Below, in pieces: positions 27,455 through 37,641 of a stretch of 64,000 bases of DNA. Source of the stretch: Pelagimonas phthalicica. Lineage in GTDB: Bacteria; Pseudomonadota; Alphaproteobacteria; Rhodobacterales; Rhodobacteraceae. The notes under the pieces are model-generated. The model had not been told where the DNA came from and did not search any database. It saw nothing but the letters and a program-made list of their open reading frames with translations. Location: assembly GCF_004364805.1 (NCBI RefSeq), contig NZ_SOAP01000001.1, forward strand, positions 806,001-870,000. The letters run 5' to 3'. The translations under genes were made by a program, and so were the position numbers. The stretch's first letter is position 1. Each line of letters begins with the position of its first letter.

Positions 27455-28771
27455 ATGGCCCCACTCGGCATTCTGATCATCGTAGCAACCACGATTTTCC
27501 CGGCATTTCAGTTGTGGGCCCTGCCCAATGTCAGCGATCAAGTGGCGCTGTTTTCGCAATATCTGGGATTGGCGGCGCTGATCCTGATGGCCTGGGGGCA
27601 AATTTTGGCGACGCGGTTGCCGGGGATTGAGACGGTGTTTGGCGGGTTGGATCGGGTCTATGTGCTGCATAAATGGGCCGGGATCGTCGCCATGGCCGCG
27701 ATCCTGCTGCATGACACGATCGACGCCGAGATGCGTGATGGCGGGCGCGACACCTTTCTGAGTGAGTTGGCAGAGACCTTGGGCGAGATGAGCCTGTATG
27801 GTCTGTTGATCCTCGTGGTGATCTCGGTCGCGACCTTTGTGCCGTATCACCTGTGGAAATGGACGCATAAGGCCATGGGGGCGCTGTTTGCTGCTGGTGT
27901 GTTCCACTTTGTCTTTATCATGAAGCCCTTTGCCATGGGCGATCCGGCGGGGCTCTATACGGGTACGTTTTGTGGCGCGGGGGTGCTGGCCTATCTTTGG
28001 ACGCTGCTGCCGGAAACCCTGCGCCCGTCCAAAGGGTATAAGATCAGCGGGTTGGACAAGAGCGGTGGAGCTTTGGTTGTGTCGATGGTGCCCAAGGGCA
28101 AGGGGATCACCCCGGCGGCGGGGCAATTTGGTGTGCTGAGTTTTGGGGCGGCGGGCAAGTCCGAGCCGCACCCGTTCAGCTTTTCCAGCATTGACCCGGA
28201 TGGGGCGCTGCGGGTGACGATCAAGGCGCTGGGGGATTTCACCACCGGGTTGGAGCGCGACCTGGCTGTTGGGCAGGATCTGCGCATTCAGGGGCCGTTT
28301 GGGCGGTTTCGGCTGGGCGAGAAGGCCCGCGAGGTTTGGATCGCTGGAGGCATCGGGATCACGCCATTTCTGGCAGGAGCGCAGGCGCTGAGGGCAGAGG
28401 GAAGCGTGGTCGACCTGTTCTACTGCATCCGCAGCCGCGACGCCGCCCCGCATCTGGCGGAGTTGCAGGCAATGGCAGAGGCCAAGCCCAATCTGCGCCT
28501 GCATCTGATGGTCTCGAGCGAGGGGCAACGGGTTTCGGCAGACAAGATCGCAGAGATGGTCGGAGAAGATCTGGCCAAGGCAAGGGTGGCCTTTTGTGGC
28601 CCCGTCGCGCTGCGCGAGGCTCTGAGAACCGGTTTGGCCCGCTATGGGGTGTCAGCGCGGCAGTTTCATTATGAAGAGTTCGAATTCCGCACGGGGATCG
28701 GGCTGCAACGCCTGGCCGCCTGGGTACTGCGACGCGGCCTGGAAGTGTCGCGTCAGGCGCGGGGGAGTTAG
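27455..28771 (+). CDS. Ferric-reductase-like transmembrane flavoprotein
   Basis: 438 residues: an N-terminal membrane domain with several helices (residues 1-200; haem-ligand candidates in VLHKWAGI, LLHDTID, YHLWKWTH and GVFHFVF) followed by a ferredoxin-reductase-type domain with FAD motif HPFSFSSIDPDG and the NAD(P)-binding AGGIGITPFLAGAQALR. The layout equals ferric reductase/NOX-type proteins of bacteria. It may move electrons from NAD(P)H across the inner membrane to ferric chelates or other acceptors; the acceptor cannot be told. Monocistronic; the outer-membrane gene diverges from it. Confidence 0.87.
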   Translation: MAPLGILIIVATTIFPAFQLWALPNVSDQVALFSQYLGLAALILMAWGQILATRLPGIETVFGGLDRVYVLHKWAGIVAMAAILLHDTIDAEMRDGGRDTFLSELAETLGEMSLYGLLILVVISVATFVPYHLWKWTHKAMGALFAAGVFHFVFIMKPFAMGDPAGLYTGTFCGAGVLAYLWTLLPETLRPSKGYKISGLDKSGGALVVSMVPKGKGITPAAGQFGVLSFGAAGKSEPHPFSFSSIDPDGALRVTIKALGDFTTGLERDLAVGQDLRIQGPFGRFRLGEKAREVWIAGGIGITPFLAGAQALRAEGSVVDLFYCIRSRDAAPHLAELQAMAEAKPNLRLHLMVSSEGQRVSADKIAEMVGEDLAKARVAFCGPVALREALRTGLARYGVSARQFHYEEFEFRTGIGLQRLAAWVLRRGLEVSRQARGS

Positions 28772-28774
28772 CCA

Positions 28775-29062
28775 CCTGGAACTGTAATCCGCAACATAGA
28801 CAATTAGTTACCACACAGGTTCGCGCCCGGCACCGAGGGTGGGCGCGTCAAACCTTGGCAGCTGAGTGGAGGGATTAGGTAACAGTGCATCTTGTTGAAA
28901 CGTTGATATGAATTCGCGCCCGCCGCTTTGCCGAAGCCAAACCTTTGGTTTGACGGGCGGGGTCATACGGAAAGCATGCCTCTGGCATGAGCGCGAACCG
29001 GATCGCAAGCGATCCGGGAACATTTTCTCTATGACGAGGATTTCGGCTCCACGTGACTAGAG
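28775..29062. repeat. ~285-bp dispersed repeat, copy B (uninterrupted)
   Basis: Begins CCTGGAACTGTAATCCGCAA and ends near GTGACTAGAGT. Same order of hairpins as copy A (16655-17209) but lacking the MITE. Sits directly after the ferric-reductase-like gene. The gap 28772-29236 holds this repeat, a terminator hairpin and the 115-bp repeat, and nothing else recognisable. Confidence 0.82.
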
Positions 29063-29088
29063 TCTAAAAGACCCGAACCACGGTTCAA

Positions 29089-29119
29089 GCCCGCCCCGGC
29101 CATGCCTGGGGCGGGCGTT
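29089..29119 (+). terminator. GC-rich hairpin with TTT tail
   Basis: GCCCGCCCCGG, short loop, CCTGGGGCGGGC then GTTT. Probable terminator between convergent genes. Confidence 0.6.
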
Positions 29120-29120
29120 T

Positions 29121-29235
29121 AGAGCGCGTTCAGTTCAATTGAATAAACTCAGCAGAGCGAACGCGTTGTGCCCTACAAACGCTGCCTCGCCCTGCTGAGT
29201 GAATGCTTGAATCCGATCAAACTGAACACGCTGTA
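29121..29235. repeat. 115-bp palindromic repeat, copy 2
   Basis: Begins AGAGCGCGTTCAGTTCAATT and ends AACTGAACACGCTGTA, one base short of the stop codon of the mesaconyl-CoA hydratase gene. The interior ACTCAGCAGAGCGAACGCGT pairs with AAACGCTGCCTCGCCCTGCT and the GAGT that follows it as a long imperfect hairpin. Ungapped match to 1671-1785. Confidence 0.82.
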
Positions 29236-29236
29236 A

Positions 29237-30265
29237 TTACATCGGCATAAGCGCCCAGTAGTCGAGGTCGAGCAGGACGTCTTTGTTGTATTTGCCGTCT
29301 TCGCCGCGCAGTTGGAACGGTTCGCCGCCCTTGGTGGCGACCAGGCGCAGGCGGATGGCACCGACGCCGGGGGCGGAGGTTTCGGCTTTGTCGAGCACTT
29401 CGGACCAGGCTTTGATGGTCAGGCCGGAGAAACACGGATTGGCATGGGCCCCGCCATTCAAGCCGACAATCATCTGCGCGTTAGCGAGTCCGTTAAAGGA
29501 CAGCGCCCGCGCCATGGAGATGACATGGCCGCCATAGATCAGACGGCCTTCGGGGCGGAAGGTCAGGTCGAAATGCACCTTGGCGGTGTTCTGCCAGAGG
29601 CGGGTGGCCATCATGTGCTCGGCCTCTTCAACGGTCACGCCATCCACATGGTCGATGGTCTCGCCAACCTCGTAATCGCCCCAGCGATGCGGCTCGCCGG
29701 CGAGGGTGAAATCGTAATTGGAGAAATCGAGGCCTTCGGGGATGACCAGATCAGAGGGGGCGAGCACTTTCTTGAGCTCGGGCACCACGGTTTCCGGCGC
29801 GGGGGCGTCGATGTCGCGTTTGCGCACCATGACCCAGCGCACGTAATCCATCACGGTTTCACCCATCTGGTTGATGCCGCGGGTGCGCACCCAGACAACA
29901 CCGGTCTTGCCATTGGAGTTCTGTTTCAGTCCGATTACTTCGGAGAGGGAACGCAGGGTGTCGCCGGGAAAGACTGGCTTGAGCCAGCGGCCTTCGGCAT
30001 AGCCAAGATTGGCCACAGCGTTCAGCGACACATCCGGGACGGTTTTGCCAAACACCACATGAAAGGCGGCGAGATCGTCGAGAGGGCTGCCCTCGAGCCC
30101 ACAATCACGGGCAAATTCGTCAGAGGAATAAAGCGCATGGCGGGCGGGATAGAGCGCGTGATACAGCGCGCGCTCGCCCTCGCCCACCGTCCGGGGCACC
30201 GCATGGGCAATGACCTGCCCGATATGATAATCTTCGAAAAAGCGACCCGGATTGGTTTTGGCCAT
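29237..30265 (-). CDS. mch: Mesaconyl-CoA hydratase (MaoC-like, two hotdog domains)
   Basis: Hydrates mesaconyl-C1-CoA to beta-methylmalyl-CoA in the ethylmalonyl-CoA pathway. 342 residues from ATG 30265, preceded by AAGGGAACC. Two hotdog-like halves: N-terminal GRFFEDYHIGQVIAHAVPRT...VFGKTVPDVSLNAVANLGYA and C-terminal YEVGETIDHVDGVTVEEAEH...VHFDLTFRPEGRLIYGGHVI. The length and the double-domain layout fit mesaconyl-CoA hydratase rather than single-domain hydratases. The location beside malyl-CoA thioesterase, mdh and sdh matches the Rhodobacter arrangement. Confidence 0.9.
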   Translation of the reverse strand: MAKTNPGRFFEDYHIGQVIAHAVPRTVGEGERALYHALYPARHALYSSDEFARDCGLEGSPLDDLAAFHVVFGKTVPDVSLNAVANLGYAEGRWLKPVFPGDTLRSLSEVIGLKQNSNGKTGVVWVRTRGINQMGETVMDYVRWVMVRKRDIDAPAPETVVPELKKVLAPSDLVIPEGLDFSNYDFTLAGEPHRWGDYEVGETIDHVDGVTVEEAEHMMATRLWQNTAKVHFDLTFRPEGRLIYGGHVISMARALSFNGLANAQMIVGLNGGAHANPCFSGLTIKAWSEVLDKAETSAPGVGAIRLRLVATKGGEPFQLRGEDGKYNKDVLLDLDYWALMPM

Positions 30266-30296
30266 GGCTTTCAGGTTCCCTTGTTTGGTCGGCGCG

Positions 30297-30500
30297 CTAA
30301 TGCTCGCCCAGTTTGGTGTCGGGCGTGTAGGTGCCCTCGGCGTCTTTGACGACGGCCTGACCACAGCGCATGACACCATTGGCGGCGTCAAAGGCATAGG
30401 TCGGGTCGCCATGCAATTCCCATCCCTTGTTCAGGGCTTCGGTGACTTTGTGGCAAAAGGCCGATGTGTCATCGGCGCTGAGAAAACGATAGAGTTTCAT
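30297..30500 (-). CDS. DUF1737 small protein
   Basis: 67 residues (MKLYRFLSADDTSAFCHKVT EALNKGWELHG...), matching the short DUF1737 family that begins with K-L-Y-R and contains L-x-x-G-W-x-L-x-G-x-P. ATG 30500 lies 10 nt after the nnrU-like gene ends. No biochemical role is known. It is sandwiched in the malyl/mesaconyl-CoA operon and is probably cotranscribed. Confidence 0.8.
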   Translation of the reverse strand: MKLYRFLSADDTSAFCHKVTEALNKGWELHGDPTYAFDAANGVMRCGQAVVKDAEGTYTPDTKLGEH

Positions 30501-30510
30501 GTCAGATCCC

Positions 30511-31059
30511 TCATCCAAAGGCTGCTGGGCCAAGAAGGCCGTGGATATAGCCGATTACCGCCAAAAGGATGACGGACGCGGCCAGGAACATGCCGTCTTT
30601 GGCGATGCTGCCCTTGGCGGGCGGTGTCCAATCCGGCTCGGAGCGGTTGATCACGACCATGGTCACAAGCGACCAGATCAGCAAGCCGCCAAACAGGATA
30701 AAGGATTCGGTATCGCCATTGACCAGCAGATGCGCGGCGGCCCAGATGGCAAAGCCGGTCAGCATCGGATGACGCATCTTGTAGAACAGCGCGCCCTTGG
30801 ACGGGCCTGGGCTGGTGAAATAGAGCGCGAAGATCATCAGCAGATTGTTGATGCCCACCGTGGCGGGGTGGCGCCCCCAGAAGAAGGTGCCATCGGCCAT
30901 GCGGTAGCCCAGCACCATAAGGATGATCGCGCCGAACAGGGCCAGGGCAACCATGCCCTTGGCCTTTTGATCGCCCAGTGCGGCGCGTTGTTCTGGCAAA
31001 ACGCGCTTGAAAAGATGCGCCCCCCACCAAATGGCGAGGCCGAGACATAGTAGAAGCAT
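30511..31059 (-). CDS. NnrU-family membrane protein
   Basis: 182 residues with five or six membrane helices and the NnrU features GRHPATVGINNLLMI, YFTSPGPSKGALFYKMRHPM and LTGFAIWAAAHLLVNGD. The His residues in R-H-P and A-H-L are family-typical. NnrU was described near nitric-oxide respiration genes, and the family is also related to carotenoid isomerase-linked Z-ISO proteins; no denitrification gene is nearby, so the role here is unclear. Lies between the malyl-CoA thioesterase and mesaconyl-CoA hydratase genes. Confidence 0.88.
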   Translation of the reverse strand: MLLLCLGLAIWWGAHLFKRVLPEQRAALGDQKAKGMVALALFGAIILMVLGYRMADGTFFWGRHPATVGINNLLMIFALYFTSPGPSKGALFYKMRHPMLTGFAIWAAAHLLVNGDTESFILFGGLLIWSLVTMVVINRSEPDWTPPAKGSIAKDGMFLAASVILLAVIGYIHGLLGPAAFG

Positions 31060-31094
31060 GGTTATCCCTCATGTTAACCCGCTTCACACCTATC

Positions 31095-31943
31095 TCATTC
31101 AGCCAGAGCGGCAATAGCCTCGGCCTTGGCCAAGGTCTTTTTCGCGGTTTCGACATGCAAGTTTTCAACAATCTTGCCGTCAACCACTGCCACACCACCG
31201 CCTGCGGCGATGGTTTCCTCAAAGGCGGTGATCTGACGCTGGGCGAGATCGATTTCGACTGCTGAAGGCGCAAAGGCGTCGTTCGCCACATCAACCTGCG
31301 CCGGGTGGATCAGGGTTTTGCCATCCATGCCCATGTCGCGGCCCTGGTCACATTCGGCCTTGAGACCCTCCGTGTCTTTAAAGGCGTTATAGACGCCATC
31401 AACGATGATACAGCCAGTGGCCTTGGCGGCCAGCAGGCACAGGCCAAGGCCCGGCATCATGGGCAGGCGGTCAGGACGAAAGCGGGAATTGAGCTCTTTG
31501 GCGAGGTCATTGGTGCCCATGACCATGCCCGCCATTTTGGGATGCGCGCCGATTTCAGCGGCGTTCAACATGCCGCGCGGCGTTTCCATCATCGACCAGA
31601 TCGGTTTGTCGCAGAGCTTGGCCAGCTCATCCAGTTGCGCTGCGCTTTCGACCTTGGGCAAGAGAACCGCGTCACACTCCATCTCGTTCACCGCGCGGGC
31701 ATCATCCGCGCCCCATTCGGTGTCGAGCCCATTGATGCGCACGATACGGGTACGGTTGCCATAGCTTTGAGTCAGAGCGGTTTTGAGCGTCTCGCGCGCA
31801 GCGATTTTTTCGCCCGGCGCAACGGCGTCTTCGAGGTCAAAGATGATCGCATCAATCGGCAAGGTCCGGGCCTTTTCCAAGGCGCGTTCCTTGGACCCTG
31901 GGATATAAAGAACGGAACGATAAGGGCGGGCTTGCATATCCAT
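31095..31943 (-). CDS. mcl2: (3S)-Malyl-CoA thioesterase / HpcH-HpaI lyase family
   Basis: TIM-barrel CitE-like protein; in Rhodobacter the short paralogue hydrolyses (3S)-malyl-CoA to malate, completing glyoxylate plus acetyl-CoA conversion. 282 residues from ATG 31943, with AGGAGAG before it. Motifs: RSVLYIPGSKERALEKAR, IIFDLEDAVAPGEK (metal aspartate/glutamate), VRINGLDTEW, LLPKVESAAQL, SMMETPRGM and KTLIHPAQVDVANDAF. The size (about 35 residues shorter than malyl-CoA lyase Mcl1) and neighbours favour the thioesterase; a lyase activity cannot be excluded. Confidence 0.83.
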   Translation of the reverse strand: MDMQARPYRSVLYIPGSKERALEKARTLPIDAIIFDLEDAVAPGEKIAARETLKTALTQSYGNRTRIVRINGLDTEWGADDARAVNEMECDAVLLPKVESAAQLDELAKLCDKPIWSMMETPRGMLNAAEIGAHPKMAGMVMGTNDLAKELNSRFRPDRLPMMPGLGLCLLAAKATGCIIVDGVYNAFKDTEGLKAECDQGRDMGMDGKTLIHPAQVDVANDAFAPSAVEIDLAQRQITAFEETIAAGGGVAVVDGKIVENLHVETAKKTLAKAEAIAALAE

Positions 31944-32262
31944 TAGACTCTCTCCTGACATCGGGTGAGTAATTTTCTTGCGCGCAGATGGCCCGTTTTG
32001 GCGGAAAAGTTCAAGGGAAAATGTGCCGCAGCGCAGAAAATAGGCAAAATAACCCTACGCAAGCGCGGCATTTGCGTTGGATTTGACGCAACGCACGCCC
32101 TGTTAACCTTTTTGAAGTCGCTGAGACCGAAAGTTGTTACATGCCGGAAAACACGGCATCGGCGGCGTCGCAACAGACCCGCACCTTGAATGAGGGGACT
32201 TCATCCGGTTCTGGGCAACGCCAAAGATGCGCCTGCCCAAAGCCAAGCCGAAAGGTGACACT
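31944..32262. promoter_or_regulatory. Divergent intergenic region upstream of mcl2
   Basis: 319 bp. Contains GCCGCAGCGCAGAAAA at 32025-32040 (related to the box upstream of ecm, mdh and sdhC) and a set of TTGCGT/ACGCAA elements: ACGCAA 32057-32062, TTGCGT 32072-32077 and ACGCAA 32086-32091. No gene recognised. Confidence 0.45.
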
Positions 32263-32583
32263 ATGACGGAGAAATTCGCAAAAGTAGCCATGCTGAGCGC
32301 AGGTCTGGTTCTGGGCGCAGCGACATTGGTAGAAGCTCAGGGCGCGCAAAACTGTGCCCCACGTGAAAAAGTTGTCGAACGCCTGGCCGTGAAATATGGC
32401 GAAACCCGCCAAAGCATGGGTCTGGGCAGCAATAATGCAGTCATGGAAGTGTTCGCATCGCTGGATAGCGGTTCCTGGACCATCACAGTGACCATGGCAA
32501 ACGGTGTGACCTGCCTCGTGGCAAGCGGCCAAGCCTTTGAAGAGCTGGCAGAAGCATTGCCACCCGAAGGTGACCCGGCTTAA
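32263..32583 (+). CDS. Small exported protein
   Basis: 106 residues from ATG 32263, with AAAGGTG before it. Signal peptide MTEKFAKVAMLSAGLVLGAA ending near VEAQ; mature part NCAPREKVVERLAVKYGETR then QSMGLGSNNAVMEVFASLDS and SWTITVTMANGVTCLVASGQ, with two cysteines likely to form a disulfide. Short periplasmic proteins with this E-x-V-x-x-L-x-x-x-Y-x-E-x-R-x-x-x-G pattern are common in Rhodobacterales and of unknown function. Stands alone. Confidence 0.8.
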   Translation: MTEKFAKVAMLSAGLVLGAATLVEAQGAQNCAPREKVVERLAVKYGETRQSMGLGSNNAVMEVFASLDSGSWTITVTMANGVTCLVASGQAFEELAEALPPEGDPA

Positions 32584-32694
32584 GGCCCCAGATGTTTTGT
32601 GGTTTTCGGGGCGCGGCGCTGCGTCTGCCCCCCATCACTCCAGATCCCATCTGCGTTATGTGCTGGCCCGGATTATCCCGGGGCACCGCGTCGA

Positions 32695-33450
32695 TCAGGT
32701 CAGGGCATCCCAGACCAGCTTGGCCCCGGTCAATGTCAGGGCCACATAGGTGATCCCGAAAAAGATCCGATCAGACACAAAATGATGCGCCCGGATCCCG
32801 ATCCATGTGCCCAGAAGGGCCGCCGGGATCAGGAACAGATCCATCAAGAGCGTGTCGCGCGTGAAAATTCCCATTCCGGCGTAAAAGCCGGATTTGAAGA
32901 AATTGACCGCCCAGAACACCAGAACCGTGGTTGCCTGATAGGTCAGCTTGTTCAGCCCCTGCCCCAGTAGAAACACCGCCGCTGCGGGCCCGCCCGCATG
33001 GCTGACAAAGCTGGTAAACCCCAGGACAAGCCCGGATAAAAGCCCCGTTTTGGGGCCAAATTGCGCCTGACCCAGGCGGATCAGCCCAAATTTCTGCGCG
33101 CCCTGCCAAGCGACGAAGGTCAATGCCACCAGGCCGATCATCAGTCGAATCATGTCCGGATCCGCGAGCGCAAAGAAATACGCCCCCAAAAGCGTGCCAG
33201 GAACAGCCCCGGCCAGCAGGACCCGCGCCGCGCCCCAATCCCATTTGCGCCAATAGGCCGGAAGGCTGGCCACGTCGATCAGCATCAAAAGCGGCAGCAT
33301 CAGCCCGATGGCCACGGCCGGTTCCAAAACCAGCGCAAGAATCGACGCGCTGGCAAAGGCCACACCCGAGCCAAACCCGCCCTTGGATATGCCCGCAAAG
33401 ACAACTGCCGGTATTGTGACGGCAAAAACCGACAAGCTGAACAGCTCCAC
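32695..33450 (-). CDS. TauE/SafE-family membrane permease
   Basis: 251 residues with about eight membrane helices in two repeats: PAVVFAGISKGGFGSGVAFA near the start and GLVLGFTSFVSHAGGPAAAV in the second half, the signature paired G-x-G motifs of the sulfite/sulfonate exporter family. Function in export of sulfite or organosulfonate is known for some members; for others transport remains untested. It is monocistronic, divergent from mdh, and the taurine genes are 18 kb away. Confidence 0.87.
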   Translation of the reverse strand: MELFSLSVFAVTIPAVVFAGISKGGFGSGVAFASASILALVLEPAVAIGLMLPLLMLIDVASLPAYWRKWDWGAARVLLAGAVPGTLLGAYFFALADPDMIRLMIGLVALTFVAWQGAQKFGLIRLGQAQFGPKTGLLSGLVLGFTSFVSHAGGPAAAVFLLGQGLNKLTYQATTVLVFWAVNFFKSGFYAGMGIFTRDTLLMDLFLIPAALLGTWIGIRAHHFVSDRIFFGITYVALTLTGAKLVWDALT

Positions 33451-33464
33451 GCCTATCTCCCTAA

Positions 33465-34583
<1,119 letters not shown>

Positions 34584-34604
34584 GCCACGGCTAGACAGAT
34601 TACG

Positions 34605-34631
34605 AAAGGGTCCGGTTCGCCGGGCCCTTTT
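34605..34631 (+). terminator. Terminator of mdh
   Basis: AAAGGGTCCGG, loop TTCG, CCGGGCCCTTTT; 22 bp past the stop. Confidence 0.9.
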
Positions 34632-34760
34632 GCTTTGGAAGACGCGAGGCCGGGCATGAGGTCGCTGGAAACTGTCGCGCCTTTTACTCAAAGGCGACAG
34701 ACACGTTTCGCTTCCCTCCCGCATAGCGGTCATAAACAAGTTAATTTTATTTGATTCCCC

Positions 34761-34774
34761 GCTCAGCGCTAACA
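34761..34774. promoter_or_regulatory. LacI-type box upstream of sucC
   Basis: GCTCAGCGCTAACA, 11 bp before the double palindrome, in the same relative order to the suc promoter as in the sdh region. The right half AGCGCTAACA is well conserved, the left half weaker. Confidence 0.5.
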
Positions 34775-34784
34775 TTTATTTTAC

Positions 34785-34817
34785 TTGTGATCACACCCAC
34801 AAAAAGTGTGATCACAA
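34785..34817. promoter_or_regulatory. Double TGTGATCACA palindrome upstream of sucC
   Basis: TTGTGATCACAC, nine-base spacer CCACAAAAA, GTGTGATCACAA: a perfect inverted repeat of 12-bp halves, each half being itself nearly palindromic. Centre about 127 bp before the sucC start. Same site architecture as 26303-26341 at sdhC. The gap 34584-34927 otherwise holds the mdh terminator and AT-rich promoter sequence. Confidence 0.8.
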
Positions 34818-34927
34818 ATGTCGAAAACTTGCGCAAAATCACCCCATGCGGCAAAATTTCGTTTAACCTCTGCTGCTAGAGAGGCCTAAACCAGTCTAAA
34901 TCGCAGCAAAACGGGGGACATATTCCC

Positions 34928-36121
34928 ATGAACATCCACGAGTATCAGGCCAAGGCGCTTTTGCGCAGCTACGGGGCTCCGGTCTCGGACGGCCGCGTCG
35001 TTCTGAAAGCAGAGGACGCGAAAACTGCCGCGGGCGAGCTGGACGGTCCTCTTTGGGTTGTCAAAGCGCAGATCCACGCAGGTGGTCGCGGCAAAGGCAC
35101 CTTTGAAGAAGAAGATGCAGGCGAAAAGGGCGGTGTGCGCCTGGCCAAGTCGGTTGAAGAAGCCGCCGAAGAAGCCAAAAAGATGCTGGGCCGCACCCTG
35201 GTCACGCATCAGACCGGCCCGGCAGGCAAGCAGGTCAACCGCATCTATATCGAAGACGGTTCTGACATCGAACGCGAGCTGTACCTGGCCCTGCTGGTCG
35301 ATCGCGTCTCGTCCCGCGTGTCTTTCGTCTGCTCGACCGAGGGTGGCATGGACATCGAAGAGGTTGCCGCCGCAACCCCGGAAAAGATCCTGAGCTTCTC
35401 TGTTGATCCGGCCACCGGCTATCAGGCTTTCCACGGCCGCCGCGTTGCCTTTGCCCTGGGCCTGGAAGGCGCGCAGGTCAAGGAATGCGTCAAGCTGATG
35501 GGCATTCTCTACAAAGCCTTCATGGAAAAAGACATGGAGCAGCTGGAAATCAACCCGCTGATCGTCATGCCCGGCGGCAAGCTCAAGGTGCTGGACGCCA
35601 AGGTTGGCTTTGACGGCAACGCCGTGTATCGCCACCCCGACGTGGCCGAGCTGCGCGACGAGACCGAAGAAGACCCCAAAGAGCTGGAAGCGTCGAAATA
35701 CGACCTGAACTACATCGCTCTGGACGGTGAAATCGGCTGCATGGTGAACGGCGCGGGCCTGGCCATGGCGACCATGGACATCATCAAGCTCTACGGTGCT
35801 GAGCCTGCCAACTTCCTCGACGTGGGCGGCGGCGCAACCAAAGAGAAAGTGACCGAAGCGTTTAAGATCATCACCTCGGACGACAATGTCAAAGGCATCC
35901 TGGTCAACATCTTTGGCGGCATCATGCGTTGTGATGTGATCGCCGAGGGCGTTGTGGCCGCGGTGAAAGAGGTTGGCCTGCAGGTTCCGCTGGTCGTGCG
36001 TCTGGAAGGCACCAATGTGGATGAGGGCAAAGCCATCATCAACAATTCCGGCCTGAACGTCATCGCCGCCGACAACCTGTCGGACGGGGCTGAGAAGATC
36101 GTTAAGGCGGTTAAGGGCTGA
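34928..36121 (+). CDS. sucC: Succinyl-CoA synthetase beta subunit
   Basis: ATP-grasp subunit that couples succinyl-CoA to ADP/GDP phosphorylation. 397 residues: [20 protein letters not shown] is the family start, [19 protein letters not shown] the nucleotide loop, [11 protein letters not shown] and [28 protein letters not shown] follow in order, then [17 protein letters not shown] at the CoA-ligase domain. First gene of the suc series, downstream of the operator cluster. Its TGA stop overlaps the ATG of a small secreted-protein gene. Confidence 0.99.
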   Translation: MNIHEYQAKALLRSYGAPVSDGRVVLKAEDAKTAAGELDGPLWVVKAQIHAGGRGKGTFEEEDAGEKGGVRLAKSVEEAAEEAKKMLGRTLVTHQTGPAGKQVNRIYIEDGSDIERELYLALLVDRVSSRVSFVCSTEGGMDIEEVAAATPEKILSFSVDPATGYQAFHGRRVAFALGLEGAQVKECVKLMGILYKAFMEKDMEQLEINPLIVMPGGKLKVLDAKVGFDGNAVYRHPDVAELRDETEEDPKELEASKYDLNYIALDGEIGCMVNGAGLAMATMDIIKLYGAEPANFLDVGGGATKEKVTEAFKIITSDDNVKGILVNIFGGIMRCDVIAEGVVAAVKEVGLQVPLVVRLEGTNVDEGKAIINNSGLNVIAADNLSDGAEKIVKAVKG

Positions 36122-36678
36122 TGCAACGCGCTCTTCTCAGTACAGTGTTTAGCACGTTTTTGCTCTGCTTTGGCGGCTATGCCTTAGCAGACGAAACCTA
36201 TTCTTTGCACAAATCTGAGCTAGAGAAAGCGTTCAGCATCTGCATGGCCTGGGAAGGTGATGAAAAGCAAACAATTGCGAAATTGAGCGCTCTGGGTTTC
36301 ACCGAGACCTCGGATATCACCATTAAAAATGATCATGTCTTTGAAGCAACGCACTGGCTGACCTCACCGAACGGTGCAGCGACTGTCGAGATCTTTTACG
36401 GGCAAATGGCTCCACACTGCAGGGTCTCATCGAATACAGTGGGTGCATCGGACGTCGTGAGTATCATTCGCCAACATCTTGAAACCAATCACGCTGGTCT
36501 ATTCCGAGAGCGTGAAATTGGAACTCGAGTGTTTGGCGAAGAGCTAATCTGCCCGAGCTTCATCGAAAAAGACGAAAGCCATCCCTTGCCCTTTGAGATC
36601 TTTGTCTTTCCGCCAGAGGACGCTTCTAAATGCGATGACAGCCTAGGTGCTGAAATCGTTGCGGACCGCTTGGTATGA
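36121..36678 (+). CDS. Secreted protein of unknown function between sucC and sucD
   Basis: 185 residues with signal peptide ([25 protein letters not shown]). The mature protein has four cysteines ([28 protein letters not shown]), likely two disulfides. Start overlaps the sucC stop (TGATG), so it is translationally coupled. Its composition is clearly more AT-rich than sucC or sucD. No known domain recognised. Probably a recently acquired passenger gene or an envelope accessory expressed with the TCA cycle. Confidence 0.72.
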   Translation: MQRALLSTVFSTFLLCFGGYALADETYSLHKSELEKAFSICMAWEGDEKQTIAKLSALGFTETSDITIKNDHVFEATHWLTSPNGAATVEIFYGQMAPHCRVSSNTVGASDVVSIIRQHLETNHAGLFREREIGTRVFGEELICPSFIEKDESHPLPFEIFVFPPEDASKCDDSLGAEIVADRLV

Positions 36679-36755
36679 CGGGTCTTTGAAACAAAACGAA
36701 ATCCTCGCGGGCCTGCGCTTGGCCCGCACATGAACCGATCAAGGAGTAAGCCAAA

Positions 36756-37637
36756 ATGGCAATCCTCGTAGACGAAAACACCAAAGTGATCTGTCAGGGC
36801 CTGACCGGCTCGCAGGGCACATTCCACACTGAACAGGCGCAGGCCTATGGCACCAAGATGGTTGGTGGCGTGACGCCGGGCAAAGGCGGTCAGTCCCATC
36901 TGGGTCTGCCGGTCTTTGACAGCGTTCACGAAGCCAAGGCCGCGACCGAAGCCAACGCTTCGGTGATCTATGTGCCCCCACCCTTCGCCGCGGACTCGAT
37001 CCTTGAGGCGATTGACGCCGAGATGGAGCTGATTGTCTGCATCACCGAAGGCATCCCGGTGCTGGACATGATGAAGGTCAAGCGCGCGCTGGAAGACAGC
37101 TCTAGCCGTCTGATCGGCCCGAACTGCCCCGGCATCATCACGCCTGACGCCTGCAAAATCGGCATCATGCCCGGCCATATCCACAAGCGTGGCTCGGTCG
37201 GCGTTGTGTCCCGCTCCGGTACTCTGACCTACGAAGCGGTGAAGCAGACTGCTGACATTGGTCTCGGTCAGTCCACCGCTGTGGGCATCGGCGGCGACCC
37301 GATCAAAGGCACCGAGCACCTGGAAGTGCTGGACATGTTCCTGAGCGACGAAGAAACCCAGTCGATCATCATGATCGGTGAGATCGGTGGTTCTGCCGAA
37401 GAAGAAGCCGCTGAATTCCTGGCGAATGAGCGCAAGAAAGGCCGTTGGAAGCCGACAGCTGGCTTTATCGCAGGCCGCACAGCGCCTCCGGGCCGCCGCA
37501 TGGGCCACGCGGGTGCGATTGTTGCCGGTGGCAAAGGTGGTGCCGAAGACAAAATCGCCGCGATGCAAGAGGCCGGGATCGTCGTCGCCGACAGCCCCGC
37601 CACCTTGGGCGAAGCCGTGCTGAAGGCGATCGGCTAA
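36756..37637 (+). CDS. sucD: Succinyl-CoA synthetase alpha subunit
   Basis: CoA-binding and phosphohistidine subunit. 293 residues. N-terminal CoA site [20 protein letters not shown] and [10 protein letters not shown], then [28 protein letters not shown], and catalytic [20 protein letters not shown] carrying the phosphorylated histidine. AAGGAG precedes the ATG. Works with SucC; a 185-residue secreted-protein gene intervenes between the two. Confidence 0.99.
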   Translation: MAILVDENTKVICQGLTGSQGTFHTEQAQAYGTKMVGGVTPGKGGQSHLGLPVFDSVHEAKAATEANASVIYVPPPFAADSILEAIDAEMELIVCITEGIPVLDMMKVKRALEDSSSRLIGPNCPGIITPDACKIGIMPGHIHKRGSVGVVSRSGTLTYEAVKQTADIGLGQSTAVGIGGDPIKGTEHLEVLDMFLSDEETQSIIMIGEIGGSAEEEAAEFLANERKKGRWKPTAGFIAGRTAPPGRRMGHAGAIVAGGKGGAEDKIAAMQEAGIVVADSPATLGEAVLKAIG

Positions 37638-37641
37638 AAAC

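Noticed and set aside
27188-28528. Upstream extension of the outer-membrane protein frame
   Set aside because: The frame continues to 28528 but is antisense to the ferric-reductase-like gene; the signal peptide and ribosome site fix the start at 27187.
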